The notes: generated by a model from the letters alone, not told the origin. 64,000 nt of DNA from G942493275 sp942493275 (GCA_942493275.1 OW818687.1:1674001-1738000), one strand, 5' to 3'; numbered from the stretch's first letter, positions 42,964 to 52,234 are shown. Numbers and translations: made by a program.

Positions 42964-44100
42964 ATGGCTTTCGTCGTAGGTGTGGGAAAGACGCGCTTCG
43001 GGCCGACCAGCAAGAGCACGCCTCAGCTGATGCAGGAGGCGATGCTAGACGCGCTCACAGATGCGTGTGTCACGCCAGAGGAACTGGATGCGGTGATAGT
43101 GGGCAACTTCCTCGGCGGGCCCAACGAGCAGCAGCTGCACCTCAACTCAGTGGTCGTGGGACTGCTGCCTGGAATCAACCTCCCCAGTTGGCGTACTGAG
43201 GCTGCATGCGCCTCCGGCGGAGTGGCCATTCACCAGGCAGTCTTGGCGCTCGCACGATACTCGACGGTTCTGGTGATCGGCGTGGAGCGCATGAGCGATG
43301 TGGTGGGACTTGAGCTCACACGAAACATCGGAATGGCAGGAGATGTCAGGCTCGACCAGGCGGTGGGGCTGAACTTCCCCGCGAACTACGCACTCGTTGC
43401 GCAGTCCCACATGACCCGCTACGGGACGAGCACTCGCGACCTAGAACTCGTCAGTCTGAAGAACCATGCGAACGCGAATCTCAATCCCAAGGCCCACTTT
43501 CATCTGAAGAAGGTTTCTCAGGCTGACATCGATGCTGGCCCGACCGTCGCCTCGCCATTGCGACTGTTCGACTGCTGTCCGGTTTCCGACGGTGCGGCCG
43601 CCGCGGTGATTGCTCGCGAGCCTCGCGACGATCGGAGTGTGCGCGTAATGGGCAGTGCCGTATCGAGTGATGTGATTTCTCTGTCGCAGAGAAGAAGTCT
43701 GACAAGCTTCGCCGCTTCGGTCGATGCCGCCCGCCGCGCGTACGCCGAGGCGGGGCTTGGTCCCGAAGGCGTCAACTTCGCGGAGGTTCATGACTGTTTC
43801 ACCATCGCCGAGATTGTGGCGATTGAAGATCTTGGACTCGCCCGCGTTGGCGAGGCGGCTCGGTTGACGCGTGAGGGAGAGACCTCAATCGGAGGCAGCA
43901 TCCCCATCAACGCGAGCGGTGGGCTGAAGGCCGGAGGCCACGCCATCGGCGCGACGGGCGTCGGTCAGATATATGAGGCGGTCACGCAGCTACGGGGCGA
44001 AGCGGGGGCGCGTCAGATCAGGACTCCTCGGGTGGGTGTAACTCACAATGTCGGCGGCGTTGGCGGTACCTGTGCGGTCCACGTTCTTGGGAGGCAGTGA
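42964..44100 (+). CDS. Thiolase of the SCP-x/archaeal acetoacetyl-CoA type
   Basis: 378 residues. The acyl-accepting Cys82 in EAACASGG, His276 in EVHDCF, His326 in GGHAIGATG and Cys370 in GGVGGTC give a complete thiolase active site, so it can form or cleave a carbon-carbon bond between acyl-CoAs. This branch usually works with a DUF35 zinc-ribbon/OB-fold partner. That partner domain is present, fused to the next gene product. Making acetoacetyl-CoA from two acetyl-CoA is the simplest role. Such genes are unexpected in a sugar-nucleotide operon. Confidence 0.82.
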   Translation: MAFVVGVGKTRFGPTSKSTPQLMQEAMLDALTDACVTPEELDAVIVGNFLGGPNEQQLHLNSVVVGLLPGINLPSWRTEAACASGGVAIHQAVLALARYSTVLVIGVERMSDVVGLELTRNIGMAGDVRLDQAVGLNFPANYALVAQSHMTRYGTSTRDLELVSLKNHANANLNPKAHFHLKKVSQADIDAGPTVASPLRLFDCCPVSDGAAAAVIAREPRDDRSVRVMGSAVSSDVISLSQRRSLTSFAASVDAARRAYAEAGLGPEGVNFAEVHDCFTIAEIVAIEDLGLARVGEAARLTREGETSIGGSIPINASGGLKAGGHAIGATGVGQIYEAVTQLRGEAGARQIRTPRVGVTHNVGGVGGTCAVHVLGRQ

Positions 44101-45218
44101 TGGCTCGCTGGACCTGCCCGTCATGCTGTCGTGACTACGCGTACGAGCTCGCTGAATGCACGTGGTGCCGAGTCGCGCTGGAAGCCACTGCTCCCACCTG
44201 CGGAGTCGTTGAGGCGATTGCCGAGGTCAATGCGGGAAGCATCGGTCACGAGGACGTGCCGTACTGGTGCGCCCTCGTGGGAGCACCTGATGGATCGCGG
44301 GTGATACTTAAGCTCGACCAGCCTGCACTCCTGGGAGATACAGTCCACATCGGGACGGAACCGATGAAGCATCTGGCGAGGGTCGGGGTTCTCGGCACTG
44401 GGACCATGGGACGCAGCCTGACCGAGCTCCTGCTTGAGCGCGGTCACCACGTGGTCTGGTGCGGCCGTGATGGTGCGCGCCTCACCGCGGCGCGTGACCG
44501 GCTCCTGGACCGGTTGGGCCGTGTCATGGACTCCGGTCAGGTTGCGGATGCGAGTGCGCGCCTCGTGACCAGCACTGAGTATGCGGTTCTCGGCGAGTGC
44601 GATCTGGTAATCGAAGCCGTCGTGGAGGAGTTCGATCCCAAGCGGGCGGTACTGCTGGAGGCTGAGGCCAGCATGCGAGCAGATGCGATCCTCGCCACAA
44701 ACACCTCCGGGCTGCCTGTCGATGGGCTCGCCGAGGGTCTTGCGCGGCCGGACAGGTTCGGCGTGCTCCACTTCTTCAATCCGGCGACACGCATGCGTTT
44801 GGTCGAGACTGCGGTGGGGAGCAAGACCTCCGCCCAGACCGCCGAGCACTTGGATGCGTTCGCGGTCTCACTCGGAAAGACCCCGGTTCGCGTGGCCGCC
44901 ACCCCGGCCTTTGCGGTGAATAGGGCGCTCATGCCACTGCTTAATGAGGCGGTTCGAGAGCTCGAGGAGGGGGTCGCCCCGGCCGAGTCCATCGATGAGG
45001 CCGTACGGCTGGGGCTTAACCACCCGATGGGCCCTCTGGCGCTTATCGACCTTATCGGTGTCGATGTCGTGGTCAGAATCATGGACAATCTCGCGGAGAG
45101 GACCGGGGATGCCACATATGCTCCCCGGCCACTCCTACGCGAACTCGTCGCATGCGGCACACTGGGACGCAAAACGGGCCAAGGGTTCTACACCTACCAG
45201 CCGAGGCCATCGGCCTAG
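44100..45218 (+). CDS. DUF35-like zinc-ribbon/OB domain fused to 3-hydroxyacyl-CoA dehydrogenase
   Basis: 372 residues. The first part (1-90) has a rubredoxin-like ribbon with Cys6, Cys9, Cys20 and Cys23 followed by an OB-type segment (about 34-86), as in DUF35/ChsH2 partners of thiolases. The second part is a complete 3-hydroxyacyl-CoA dehydrogenase: NAD motif VGVLGTGTMG (95-104), Ser203, His224 in HFFNP, Asn274 and the C-terminal GLNHPMGPLALID. It would reduce 3-ketoacyl-CoA to 3-hydroxyacyl-CoA while docking on the thiolase. ATG 44100 shares its A with the thiolase stop and has GGAGG five bases upstream. I know of no described fusion of these two parts. Confidence 0.78.
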   Translation: MARWTCPSCCRDYAYELAECTWCRVALEATAPTCGVVEAIAEVNAGSIGHEDVPYWCALVGAPDGSRVILKLDQPALLGDTVHIGTEPMKHLARVGVLGTGTMGRSLTELLLERGHHVVWCGRDGARLTAARDRLLDRLGRVMDSGQVADASARLVTSTEYAVLGECDLVIEAVVEEFDPKRAVLLEAEASMRADAILATNTSGLPVDGLAEGLARPDRFGVLHFFNPATRMRLVETAVGSKTSAQTAEHLDAFAVSLGKTPVRVAATPAFAVNRALMPLLNEAVRELEEGVAPAESIDEAVRLGLNHPMGPLALIDLIGVDVVVRIMDNLAERTGDATYAPRPLLRELVACGTLGRKTGQGFYTYQPRPSA

Positions 45219-45270
45219 AACGGCGCCAGTCATCTACAATGTGTTCAGAGCGTCCAAGGGAGCTGGAACG

Positions 45271-46347
45271 TTGACCAAGGTACTGACCCTGCTGGGCACG
45301 CGCCCGGAGATCATCCGCCTCACGCGCGTCATCGACGTGCTGGACCAGACGTGCGACCACAAGCTGGTCCACACCGGTCAGAACTACGACGACCGTCTCT
45401 CCGGCGTGTTCTTCCGAGAGCTCGGCGTGCGTGACCCCGACGTCTACATGGGCATCCAGGGTGATGGCTTCGCCGAGCAGATCGGCGACCTTCTCGGAAA
45501 GACTGAGGCGCTGCTTCGCGAGGAGCAGCCGGACTCGGTACTCATCCTGGGCGACACCAACACCGGAATCGCCGCGTTCGTCGCCAAGCGCCTGGGCATC
45601 CGCGTATGCCACATGGAGGCGGGCAACCGCTGCTTCGACGACCGCGTGCCGGAAGAAGTCAACCGCCGCGTCATCGACCACTCCTCAAGCGTGCTCATGC
45701 CCTACACCTACCGCAGCGCCGAGAACCTCGTGCGCGAGGGCATCGAGCGCCACCGCGTCTTTGTCACGGGCAACCCCATCAAGGAAGTCCTCGACCACTA
45801 TGCGCCGCAGATCGACGCTGCCGACCCGTTCACGGAGTTCGGTGTCGAGCCCGGCAAGTACTTCCTCGTGACCGCGCACCGCGCCGAGATGACCGACGTG
45901 CCGGAGCGACTCCAGGCCCTCGTGGGCGCGATCAACGCAGCCGTCGAGAAGTACGGCATGCCCGCGGTCGCATCGCTGCACCCCCGCACCGCTGACAAGA
46001 TGAAGCAGTTCGGCGTCGCCGAGGGGGCGATCAAGTTCGTTCCGCCGATGGGCCTGTTCGACTTCGTCCGCCTCGAGAAGGAGGCGTTCTGCGTCCTCTC
46101 GGACAGCGGGACGGTTCAGGAGGAGTGCTGCATCTTCGGCGTTCCCACCGTCACCATGCGTGACGTGACCGAGCGCCCCGAGACCATCGAGTGCGGCAGC
46201 AACATCCTCGCCGGCGTCGAGGCCGAGCGCATCCTGCCCGCGATCGACGTCGCCGTGCGTTCTCGCGGCACGTGGACCCCGCCCGCTGAGTACCTGGCCG
46301 AGAACGTCTCGGACATCGTCGCGCGGATCGTGCTGGGGATCGCGTGA
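45271..46347 (+). CDS. UDP-HexNAc 2-epimerase, FnlC/WbjD/WbvD type
   Basis: 358 residues. LTLLGTRPEIIRL at the start, HTGQNYDDRLSGVFF, LGDTNTGIAA, HMEAGNRCFDDRVPEE and SDSGTVQEE are the non-hydrolysing UDP-GlcNAc 2-epimerase motifs, in the variant of the 6-deoxy-L-HexNAc pathway (GNRCFD). It inverts C2 as the last step to UDP-L-FucNAc or UDP-L-QuiNAc. The start is a TTG with AAGGGAG eight bases before it. It is separated from its dehydratase partner by about 3 kb of acyl-related genes. Confidence 0.85.
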   Translation: MTKVLTLLGTRPEIIRLTRVIDVLDQTCDHKLVHTGQNYDDRLSGVFFRELGVRDPDVYMGIQGDGFAEQIGDLLGKTEALLREEQPDSVLILGDTNTGIAAFVAKRLGIRVCHMEAGNRCFDDRVPEEVNRRVIDHSSSVLMPYTYRSAENLVREGIERHRVFVTGNPIKEVLDHYAPQIDAADPFTEFGVEPGKYFLVTAHRAEMTDVPERLQALVGAINAAVEKYGMPAVASLHPRTADKMKQFGVAEGAIKFVPPMGLFDFVRLEKEAFCVLSDSGTVQEECCIFGVPTVTMRDVTERPETIECGSNILAGVEAERILPAIDVAVRSRGTWTPPAEYLAENVSDIVARIVLGIA

Positions 46348-47216
46348 GCGAGAGCCGCATCCTCGTCGTAGGCGCGAGCGGCATGCTCGGCCACGAGGCG
46401 ATGCGCGTGCTCGCGCCCGACTTCGAGGTGTGGGGATCGTGCAGGCGGCCCGAGGCGCTTCCGGCCACGGGCGTGCAGGCGAGTCGGATCCTGGGTGGGC
46501 TCGACGCCACCGACCCCGACTCCGCGTACGCGCTCATCGAGCAGGTGAGTCCCGACGTCGTCATCAACGCCGTGGGCATCGTGAAACAGCGCGCTGACGC
46601 GAAGGCCGCGATCCCCTCGATCGAGGTCAACAGCCTGTGGCCGCACGTCCTCGCCGATGCGTGCGAGCGCGCCGGAGCCCGGATGGTGCACGTGAGCACC
46701 GACTGCGTGTTCAGCGGCTCGCGAGGAAGCTACACCGAGGCCGACGTCCCGGACGCCTTCGACCTCTACGGCCGCTCCAAGCTCCTGGGCGAGGTCGCCG
46801 ATCGCGACAACACGGTCACGCTGCGTACGTCGATCATCGGCTGGCAGCACGGAGAGCCCACCGGACTCGTGGGCTGGTTCGCCGCACACCGTGACGAGGC
46901 CCTGCGCGGCTTCACCAAGGCGGTCTTCAGCGGTCTGACCACCCACGCGCTCACCGACGTCATCCGTGACGTCGTCATGCCGGACAGCTCGCTCTCGGGT
47001 CTGTGGCACGTCTCGGCCGACCCGATCGACAAGTTCACGCTGCTCACCAAGCTCGCCGGCTACCTGGGTTGGGACGTGGACCTCACGCCCACCGATGAGC
47101 TCGTCATCGACCGCTCGCTCGACAGCACGCGCTTTCGCGAGCGCACGGGCTGGACGCCGCCGAGCTGGGACGCGATGCTCGAACAGTTGGCGCGCGAGTA
47201 TCAGGAAATCACCTAA
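46344..47216 (+). CDS. RmlD-like sugar-nucleotide 4-ketoreductase (WbvR-type)
   Basis: 290 residues. VVGASGMLGHEAM (9-21), VSTDCVFSG (about 115-123) and the YGRSKLLGE catalytic segment (about 142-150) define the RmlD family. With the C5-inverting dehydratase and the 2-epimerase it makes the full set for a UDP-6-deoxy-L-HexNAc. A short RmlD-like reductase, rather than a 370-residue CapF with a cupin tail, recalls WbvR and the L-QuiNAc/L-RhaNAc branch. GTG overlaps the previous stop by four bases. Confidence 0.8.
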   Translation: MSESRILVVGASGMLGHEAMRVLAPDFEVWGSCRRPEALPATGVQASRILGGLDATDPDSAYALIEQVSPDVVINAVGIVKQRADAKAAIPSIEVNSLWPHVLADACERAGARMVHVSTDCVFSGSRGSYTEADVPDAFDLYGRSKLLGEVADRDNTVTLRTSIIGWQHGEPTGLVGWFAAHRDEALRGFTKAVFSGLTTHALTDVIRDVVMPDSSLSGLWHVSADPIDKFTLLTKLAGYLGWDVDLTPTDELVIDRSLDSTRFRERTGWTPPSWDAMLEQLAREYQEIT

Positions 47217-47227
47217 GGGAGATACCG

Positions 47228-48115
47228 GTGCCCCGCTTCTCCATCGTGGTTCCCGCATACAACGCCGAGGAGACGCTCGCCGAGACGCTCGACGCCGTCT
47301 TGGCGCAGACCCTCGACGACTGGGAATGCGTGGTCGTCAACGATGGCTCCGTGGATGGTACAGAGGCGCTCGCGGAATCATATGCGGCACGGGATCCACG
47401 GTTCAGGGTCGTGAGTCAGGAGAACCGGGGATCGGCGGGCGCGTACAACACGGGCGTCAGTGAGGCTGCCGGTGAGTTCGTTGTGCTGTGTTCCGCCGAT
47501 GACGTGCTGCTGCACGAGCACCTCGCCTCGATGAGCGGGTTCATCGACGAACAGCCGGGATTCGATATCTACTCAAGCAACGGCTACTTCTGGCGACCTG
47601 AGGCTGGTGTCCGCGAACTCGTCTACGACGCGAGGCGGCGCGGGAAGATCGAGTCTCTGACGCTGAGCGATGTGATCACGCGGTGTTTCTACAGCGTCGG
47701 TGCGGCCTATCGTCGCGAGTGGTTCGATCGGGTGGGCGGCTACCGCACCGACGTGTTCGGCGAGGACTACGACTTCTGGCTCCGAGCAATGGCCCAGGGC
47801 GCCAAGCACCGCTACCTGCCCCAGGCACTCTCCCTACACCGGGTCAGCGCCACTCAGAAGTCGGCGAACCTCGAGCGCGCATACCTCTCCGATATCGCGC
47901 TGGTCACTCATCTTCGAGACACCGCATCACTCTCACCCGAGGAGTCTGCGGCCGTCGACGCGACCGTGGCGGAGCGTCGGCGCCTGATCGCCGGAATCGG
48001 ATCGGCCGCGCCGAGGTCCGTACGCTCAGTGGTGAGGGGCGCTGCGATCAGGGTCCTTGGACGCCAGCGGGTGGAGCGGCTGATTTCACGCATCCGCGGT
48101 TCGCGGGGGCGCTGA
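47228..48115 (+). CDS. GT2 glycosyltransferase
   Basis: 295 residues. FSIVVPAYNAEETLAETL at the start, CVVVNDGSVDGTEAL and CSADDVLLHEHL (D-x-D-like) are GT-A/GT2 features; DVFGEDYDFWLR (about 176-187) is the acceptor-side ED motif. It resembles the product of the gene at 50222 throughout, including SQENRGS and SATQKSAN/SEQKSAD, suggesting duplication. Cytoplasmic, no membrane span. Sugar donor unknown, but UDP-6-deoxy-HexNAc is the nearest candidate. Confidence 0.82.
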   Translation: MPRFSIVVPAYNAEETLAETLDAVLAQTLDDWECVVVNDGSVDGTEALAESYAARDPRFRVVSQENRGSAGAYNTGVSEAAGEFVVLCSADDVLLHEHLASMSGFIDEQPGFDIYSSNGYFWRPEAGVRELVYDARRRGKIESLTLSDVITRCFYSVGAAYRREWFDRVGGYRTDVFGEDYDFWLRAMAQGAKHRYLPQALSLHRVSATQKSANLERAYLSDIALVTHLRDTASLSPEESAAVDATVAERRRLIAGIGSAAPRSVRSVVRGAAIRVLGRQRVERLISRIRGSRGR

Positions 48116-48117
48116 CC

Positions 48118-50229
48118 GTGGATGATGGGCAGGTCAGTCGGCCGGAGCGCACGACGCCCCACCTCACGGTGGTCGTTCCGGCGTACAACGCGGCCCACAC
48201 CATCGCGCGTGCGCTGGATTCGCTCGTGCGCCAGAGGGACGAGCACTGGCGAGCCGTCATCGTCGACGACGGTTCGTCCGATTCCACCGCCGATATCGTG
48301 GGGAGCTACGCAGCCCTTCACGACCGGATAACCCTCGTGCGTCAGGACAACCTCGGCGTGTCCGCCGCCCGAAACGCCGGTGTCGCCGCGTCTAAGTCGG
48401 AGTACATCGCCTTTCTCGATGCCGACGATGAGCTGGCGCCCTCCTACGTCGAGGAGATGCGTGAGTTCATTCACGCCCATCCCGGATTCGAGATATACCA
48501 TCCCAACCTTCGAGTGATCGCGCCGGACGGGACCGTTTCTCGGTTCACGGAAGTCGACGAGATTCGCCAGACGGGCTTTGAGGCGCTTCTTGAATCGTGC
48601 GCGATCGCAGTGGGCGGCGCCGTGGTCACGCGTCGGCTGCACGACGGCCTTGGCGGGTTCAAGTCCGGAATCCTGTGTGAGGACTACGACTACTGGTTGC
48701 GCGCGACGGCGCAGGGGGCTCGGGCGCTCCACAACCCGCGTGAGTTGTACGTGTACCACCAGGAGGGCCGGGGACGTAGAAGCGACGATGCGGTCGCCGG
48801 CATCGGTGACGCGATCACCTCACTCGAGGGGCTGCTCGATGCGGGCGCGTTGTCAGCGACCTTCAGAGAATCCGTCGAGGGAGCCATCGACCTCAAGCGC
48901 GAGGAGCGACTGCAGGCCGCGCGGGAGACGGAGATGGCGGCTCAGGCGCAGCGCGTGAGTGGAACGCTTGAGCGTCTTATGGGCGCCAGGCTTGCGGCCC
49001 TCGCGATGCCCGCAGTGCGGGGAGTCGGAAGGATGCTCCTTCCCCTCAGGCGTGCGCAGGCTGCCCGTCGAGCGGGTGCCCCTGTTCAGGCGAACGGGCG
49101 GCCGCTGAAGGTTCTGGTCGTACCGAGCTGGTATCCGAGAGCAGACGAACCCACTGCGGGGATCTTCATACGCCAGCAGGTCGACGCGCTCTCCAGCGTG
49201 TGCGACGTCGCGGTCCTCCACGTCTTCACCAGCGAGGACCCCATAGATCCGACTCTCACGCGTGAGGGCGGTGTCTGGGTCGCTCGCGCAGGCATACGTC
49301 CCGGACGCCTCCACATCCTCACCGGCTACCGTAGCCGCGGCCTTGCGGCTTTTACCGCGCTACGGGACGAATGGGGCCTCCCGGACGTCATTCACGTGCA
49401 GGCCTTGTGGCCGGCCGGGCTCCTGGGGCGCACGCTTTCGCGACGCCTGGGAGTGCCCTACGTGGTCACCGAGCATTCGGAGGAGTATCTCGCGCAATCC
49501 GATCGCAAGCTCGTGCGCACGCCGGGCATGGTGCCGTTCGTTCTGAGACCTCTGGCTCGAGGGGCGTCAAGGACGATTGCCGTGAGCCGGTTCCTCCTGA
49601 ACCGTCTTGACGAGCTGGGGCTCGCCGTCGACCCGGTGGTCATCCCCAACATCGCTCCGATGTGCGAACCCACGCGGTCGCCACGCGAGCAGCCTATGAG
49701 CATCGCTCACGTTTCCGTGATGGGGCCCGCGAAGAACTTGCCCGGCCTGCTCAACGCCGTGTCCTTGTTGAGCCAGCGCCGCCGCGACTTTCGCTTGATC
49801 CTGGTTGGTGAGGGGGAGTGCCGATCCCAAGCCGAGGAACTCGCGAGTACACTGGGTCTGGGTGGTCTCGTTCACTTCACCGGGCGCCTTGGTGCTGAAG
49901 AGGTACGAGCGGTGCTCTCGGATTCTATGTTCGTGGTCGTCTCCAGCACGCATGAGACATTCTCTGTCTCGGCCGCCGAGTCGTTGATGTGCGGGCGACC
50001 CGTCGTATCGACCCGGTGCGGTGGACCGGAAGAGTTCATAACGCCCGAGGTGGGCGTGCTTGTCGCGGTCGACGACGTGCCTGCGTTGGCGGATGGACTT
50101 GACTGGATGCTTGATCACTGTGGCGAATACGAGCCGTCTAAACTCCACCAGTACGCTGTCTCGAGGTTCTCGCCCGATCAAGTCGCTTCGCGGATCTTGA
50201 CGGTATATCTGGAGGCTATCCATGCCTGA
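48118..50229 (+). CDS. Two-domain glycosyltransferase, GT2 fused to GT4
   Basis: 703 residues. The N-terminal GT2 domain (about 15-240) has LTVVVPAYNAAHTIARAL, IVDDGSSDST, FLDADDELAPSY and CEDYDYWLRA. A linker with an amphipathic helix follows (about 265-320). The C-terminal GT4 domain (about 325-700) has VVPSWYPRADEPTAGIF, a TEHSEEY acceptor loop, SVMGPAKNLPGLL and ETFSVSAAESLMCGRPVV with the E-x7-E nucleotide-sugar motif. The two active sites probably add two successive sugars. GTG start three bases after the previous stop. Confidence 0.85.
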   Translation: MDDGQVSRPERTTPHLTVVVPAYNAAHTIARALDSLVRQRDEHWRAVIVDDGSSDSTADIVGSYAALHDRITLVRQDNLGVSAARNAGVAASKSEYIAFLDADDELAPSYVEEMREFIHAHPGFEIYHPNLRVIAPDGTVSRFTEVDEIRQTGFEALLESCAIAVGGAVVTRRLHDGLGGFKSGILCEDYDYWLRATAQGARALHNPRELYVYHQEGRGRRSDDAVAGIGDAITSLEGLLDAGALSATFRESVEGAIDLKREERLQAARETEMAAQAQRVSGTLERLMGARLAALAMPAVRGVGRMLLPLRRAQAARRAGAPVQANGRPLKVLVVPSWYPRADEPTAGIFIRQQVDALSSVCDVAVLHVFTSEDPIDPTLTREGGVWVARAGIRPGRLHILTGYRSRGLAAFTALRDEWGLPDVIHVQALWPAGLLGRTLSRRLGVPYVVTEHSEEYLAQSDRKLVRTPGMVPFVLRPLARGASRTIAVSRFLLNRLDELGLAVDPVVIPNIAPMCEPTRSPREQPMSIAHVSVMGPAKNLPGLLNAVSLLSQRRRDFRLILVGEGECRSQAEELASTLGLGGLVHFTGRLGAEEVRAVLSDSMFVVVSSTHETFSVSAAESLMCGRPVVSTRCGGPEEFITPEVGVLVAVDDVPALADGLDWMLDHCGEYEPSKLHQYAVSRFSPDQVASRILTVYLEAIHA

Positions 50230-51118
50230 AGCCCCGCGCTTCTCGGTCACCATCCCCGCATATAACGCCGAGGCCACGCTCGCCGAGACGCTCGACTCGG
50301 TGCAGGCGCAGACCTTCAAGGACTTCGAAGTCGTCATCTGCGACGACGGCTCGACCGACACCACCCTCGCCCTCGCACGCGGCTACGCGTTGGAGGACCC
50401 GCGCATCACCGTGGTGTCGCAGGAGAATCGAGGGTCGGGGGGCGCGTACAACACCGCCGTGCGTGCGGCGAGCAGTCAGCTGATCGTGATGCTCTCCGCG
50501 GACGACCTTCTGCTCCCGGGACACCTGCGCGAGATGGACCGCTTCATCTCCGAGCACCCCGAGGCCGGCATCTGCACGTGCGATGGCTACTACCAGTACG
50601 AGGACGGCACGCGCGAGCGCGCCAACTCGAACGCGCGCTGGAGCGACCCGTCGGGAGCCACTCTGAGCGACCTCATGGTCGCCTGCTTCTACGGCATCGG
50701 CGCTGTCTATCGGAAAGAAGTCTTCGACAAGGTCGGTGGATTCCGAGAAGACATCTACGCCGAGGACTACCCGTTCTGGCTGATGGCGCTGGCCACCGGG
50801 TTCACCCACCGCCACCTCGATGTCCCGCTGTCAGTGCACCGACGCAACTCCGAGCAGAAGTCGGCCGACGCGCTGCGGGTTCGCCGGGCGGATGTGGCGG
50901 CCATTCAGCACGTCATCGATTCGGGCCTCCTGGACGAGAAGCAGCATGCCGTGGCAACGGCGCAGCAAGCGAGGCTCAGGCGAGGCATCCGGATGCGGGC
51001 ATCCCTTACCTGGCTTCTCGGCCAGCAACGAGCCGAGCGTCTGATCGCCCGCACTCGCACCAGAAGGATGGCTCGGCAGTCCGCAGCTGCGAAGCGCTCG
51101 GCTGAAGGTGGACGCTGA
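50222..51118 (+). CDS. GT2 glycosyltransferase, paralogue of the one at 47228
   Basis: 298 residues. FSVTIPAYNAEATLAETL, VVICDDGSTDTT, LSADDLLLPGHL and YAEDYPFWLMAL correspond segment by segment to the earlier GT2. It overlaps the GT2-GT4 gene by eight bases. The basic C-terminal tail (RTRTRRMARQ) may contact membrane phospholipid where the lipid-linked acceptor lies. Donor not predictable. Confidence 0.82.
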   Translation: MPEAPRFSVTIPAYNAEATLAETLDSVQAQTFKDFEVVICDDGSTDTTLALARGYALEDPRITVVSQENRGSGGAYNTAVRAASSQLIVMLSADDLLLPGHLREMDRFISEHPEAGICTCDGYYQYEDGTRERANSNARWSDPSGATLSDLMVACFYGIGAVYRKEVFDKVGGFREDIYAEDYPFWLMALATGFTHRHLDVPLSVHRRNSEQKSADALRVRRADVAAIQHVIDSGLLDEKQHAVATAQQARLRRGIRMRASLTWLLGQQRAERLIARTRTRRMARQSAAAKRSAEGGR

Positions 51119-51121
51119 GCC

Positions 51122-52234
51122 ATGCATATACTGCTTGTGGACAACTACCCGGGCACGCAAATCGGCGGGGGAGAGCGTCACCTGCTTACCGTCGCCGAAG
51201 GGTGTCGCGCGTGGGGTCATCGCGTGGGCATCGTTTGCCTGCCGGACTCAGGTCTACAAACGGCCGCCGAGGAAGCCGGGTTCGAGGTCCATCGTGTAGG
51301 TATGCGCCGCGGCGCGCCGGGCGCGCGCACGCGACTCGCTCGGCTCTTTTCGGAACTCCGCCCTGACGTGGTCCACGTGCACGGTTTCCACGCCTCGTTG
51401 CTTGCCTGTCCCGCCGCCCGTGACGCCGCGGTGCCCCGAGTGCTCGTCACCGTGCATAACATGCCCTCCGCGCCGATCGACCTTCATCCGGGTCTGCGCG
51501 GGCGACTCGAGTTCTGGCTGCGTTCGCGGATGTATCGTTCAGTCGCGCGCTCGGTGGACACGTTCGTGTGCGTGGTGACCGCGGCGCGTGACGAACTCAT
51601 CGGAATCGGGCTCGACCCGGCTCAACTCGTGGTGATCCCCAATGCGATTCCCGACCCCGCGCTCTCTGTGGGCGCCGGCAGAGGATCCGCCGAGGGGGCG
51701 CTTACCGTGGGATCCGTTGGCCGGTTGGAGCTGCTGAAGGGATACGTCTACTTCGTACGCGCGGTGGCGCTGGCGATCGCGGCGAGACCGGACGCGCGCT
51801 ATCGCCTGGTGGGCGACGGAAGACTCCGGGGGGAGCTGCAGGCGGAGGCCGGTCGTCTTGGCATCTCGGACTCCCTGGAGTTCGCCGGATGGTCAAATGA
51901 CCCGCTCGGTGAGATCGCCGCGATGGATGTCTACGTGGTGTCTTCGGTGACCGACACCACGAATCTCACCGTTCTCGAAGCGATGGGGCTGGGCCGACCG
52001 GTCGTGGCCACAGATGTGGGTGGGATCGGCGACGCGGTCATCGACGGTGTCACCGGGTATCTCGTTGCACCGCGAGATCCAGAAGCGCTCGCAGCGCGTA
52101 TCGTGGCGCTCCTGGACAGCGAGGACCTGCGCGCGACCATGGGCCAAGCGGGCCGACGACGGTGGGAGTCACACTTCACCGAGGAGCGCATGCTTGAAGC
52201 CCACAGGGCGCTGTACGGCGAGCTGCGTGGCTGA
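51122..52234 (+). CDS. GT4 glycosyltransferase
   Basis: 370 residues, GT-B fold. The N-terminal acceptor domain starts ILLVDNYPGTQIGGGERHLL and has VHVHGFHAS; the C-terminal domain has VGSVGRLELLKGYVYF, YRLVGDGRL and the donor motif TNLTVLEAMGLGRPVVATDVGG (E-x7-E variant, split here into shorter parts: TNLTVLEAMG and RPVVATDVGG). Typical retaining transferase of surface polysaccharides. ATG three bases after the previous stop, preceded by GCTGAGCC. Confidence 0.85.
   Translation: MHILLVDNYPGTQIGGGERHLLTVAEGCRAWGHRVGIVCLPDSGLQTAAEEAGFEVHRVGMRRGAPGARTRLARLFSELRPDVVHVHGFHASLLACPAARDAAVPRVLVTVHNMPSAPIDLHPGLRGRLEFWLRSRMYRSVARSVDTFVCVVTAARDELIGIGLDPAQLVVIPNAIPDPALSVGAGRGSAEGALTVGSVGRLELLKGYVYFVRAVALAIAARPDARYRLVGDGRLRGELQAEAGRLGISDSLEFAGWSNDPLGEIAAMDVYVVSSVTDTTNLTVLEAMGLGRPVVATDVGGIGDAVIDGVTGYLVAPRDPEALAARIVALLDSEDLRATMGQAGRRRWESHFTEERMLEAHRALYGELRG

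Noticed and set aside
45235..45240. TACAAT as a promoter -10 for the 2-epimerase
   Set aside because: The hexamer is good but no -35 is found 16-18 bases upstream, and the gene is close behind its operon neighbour.
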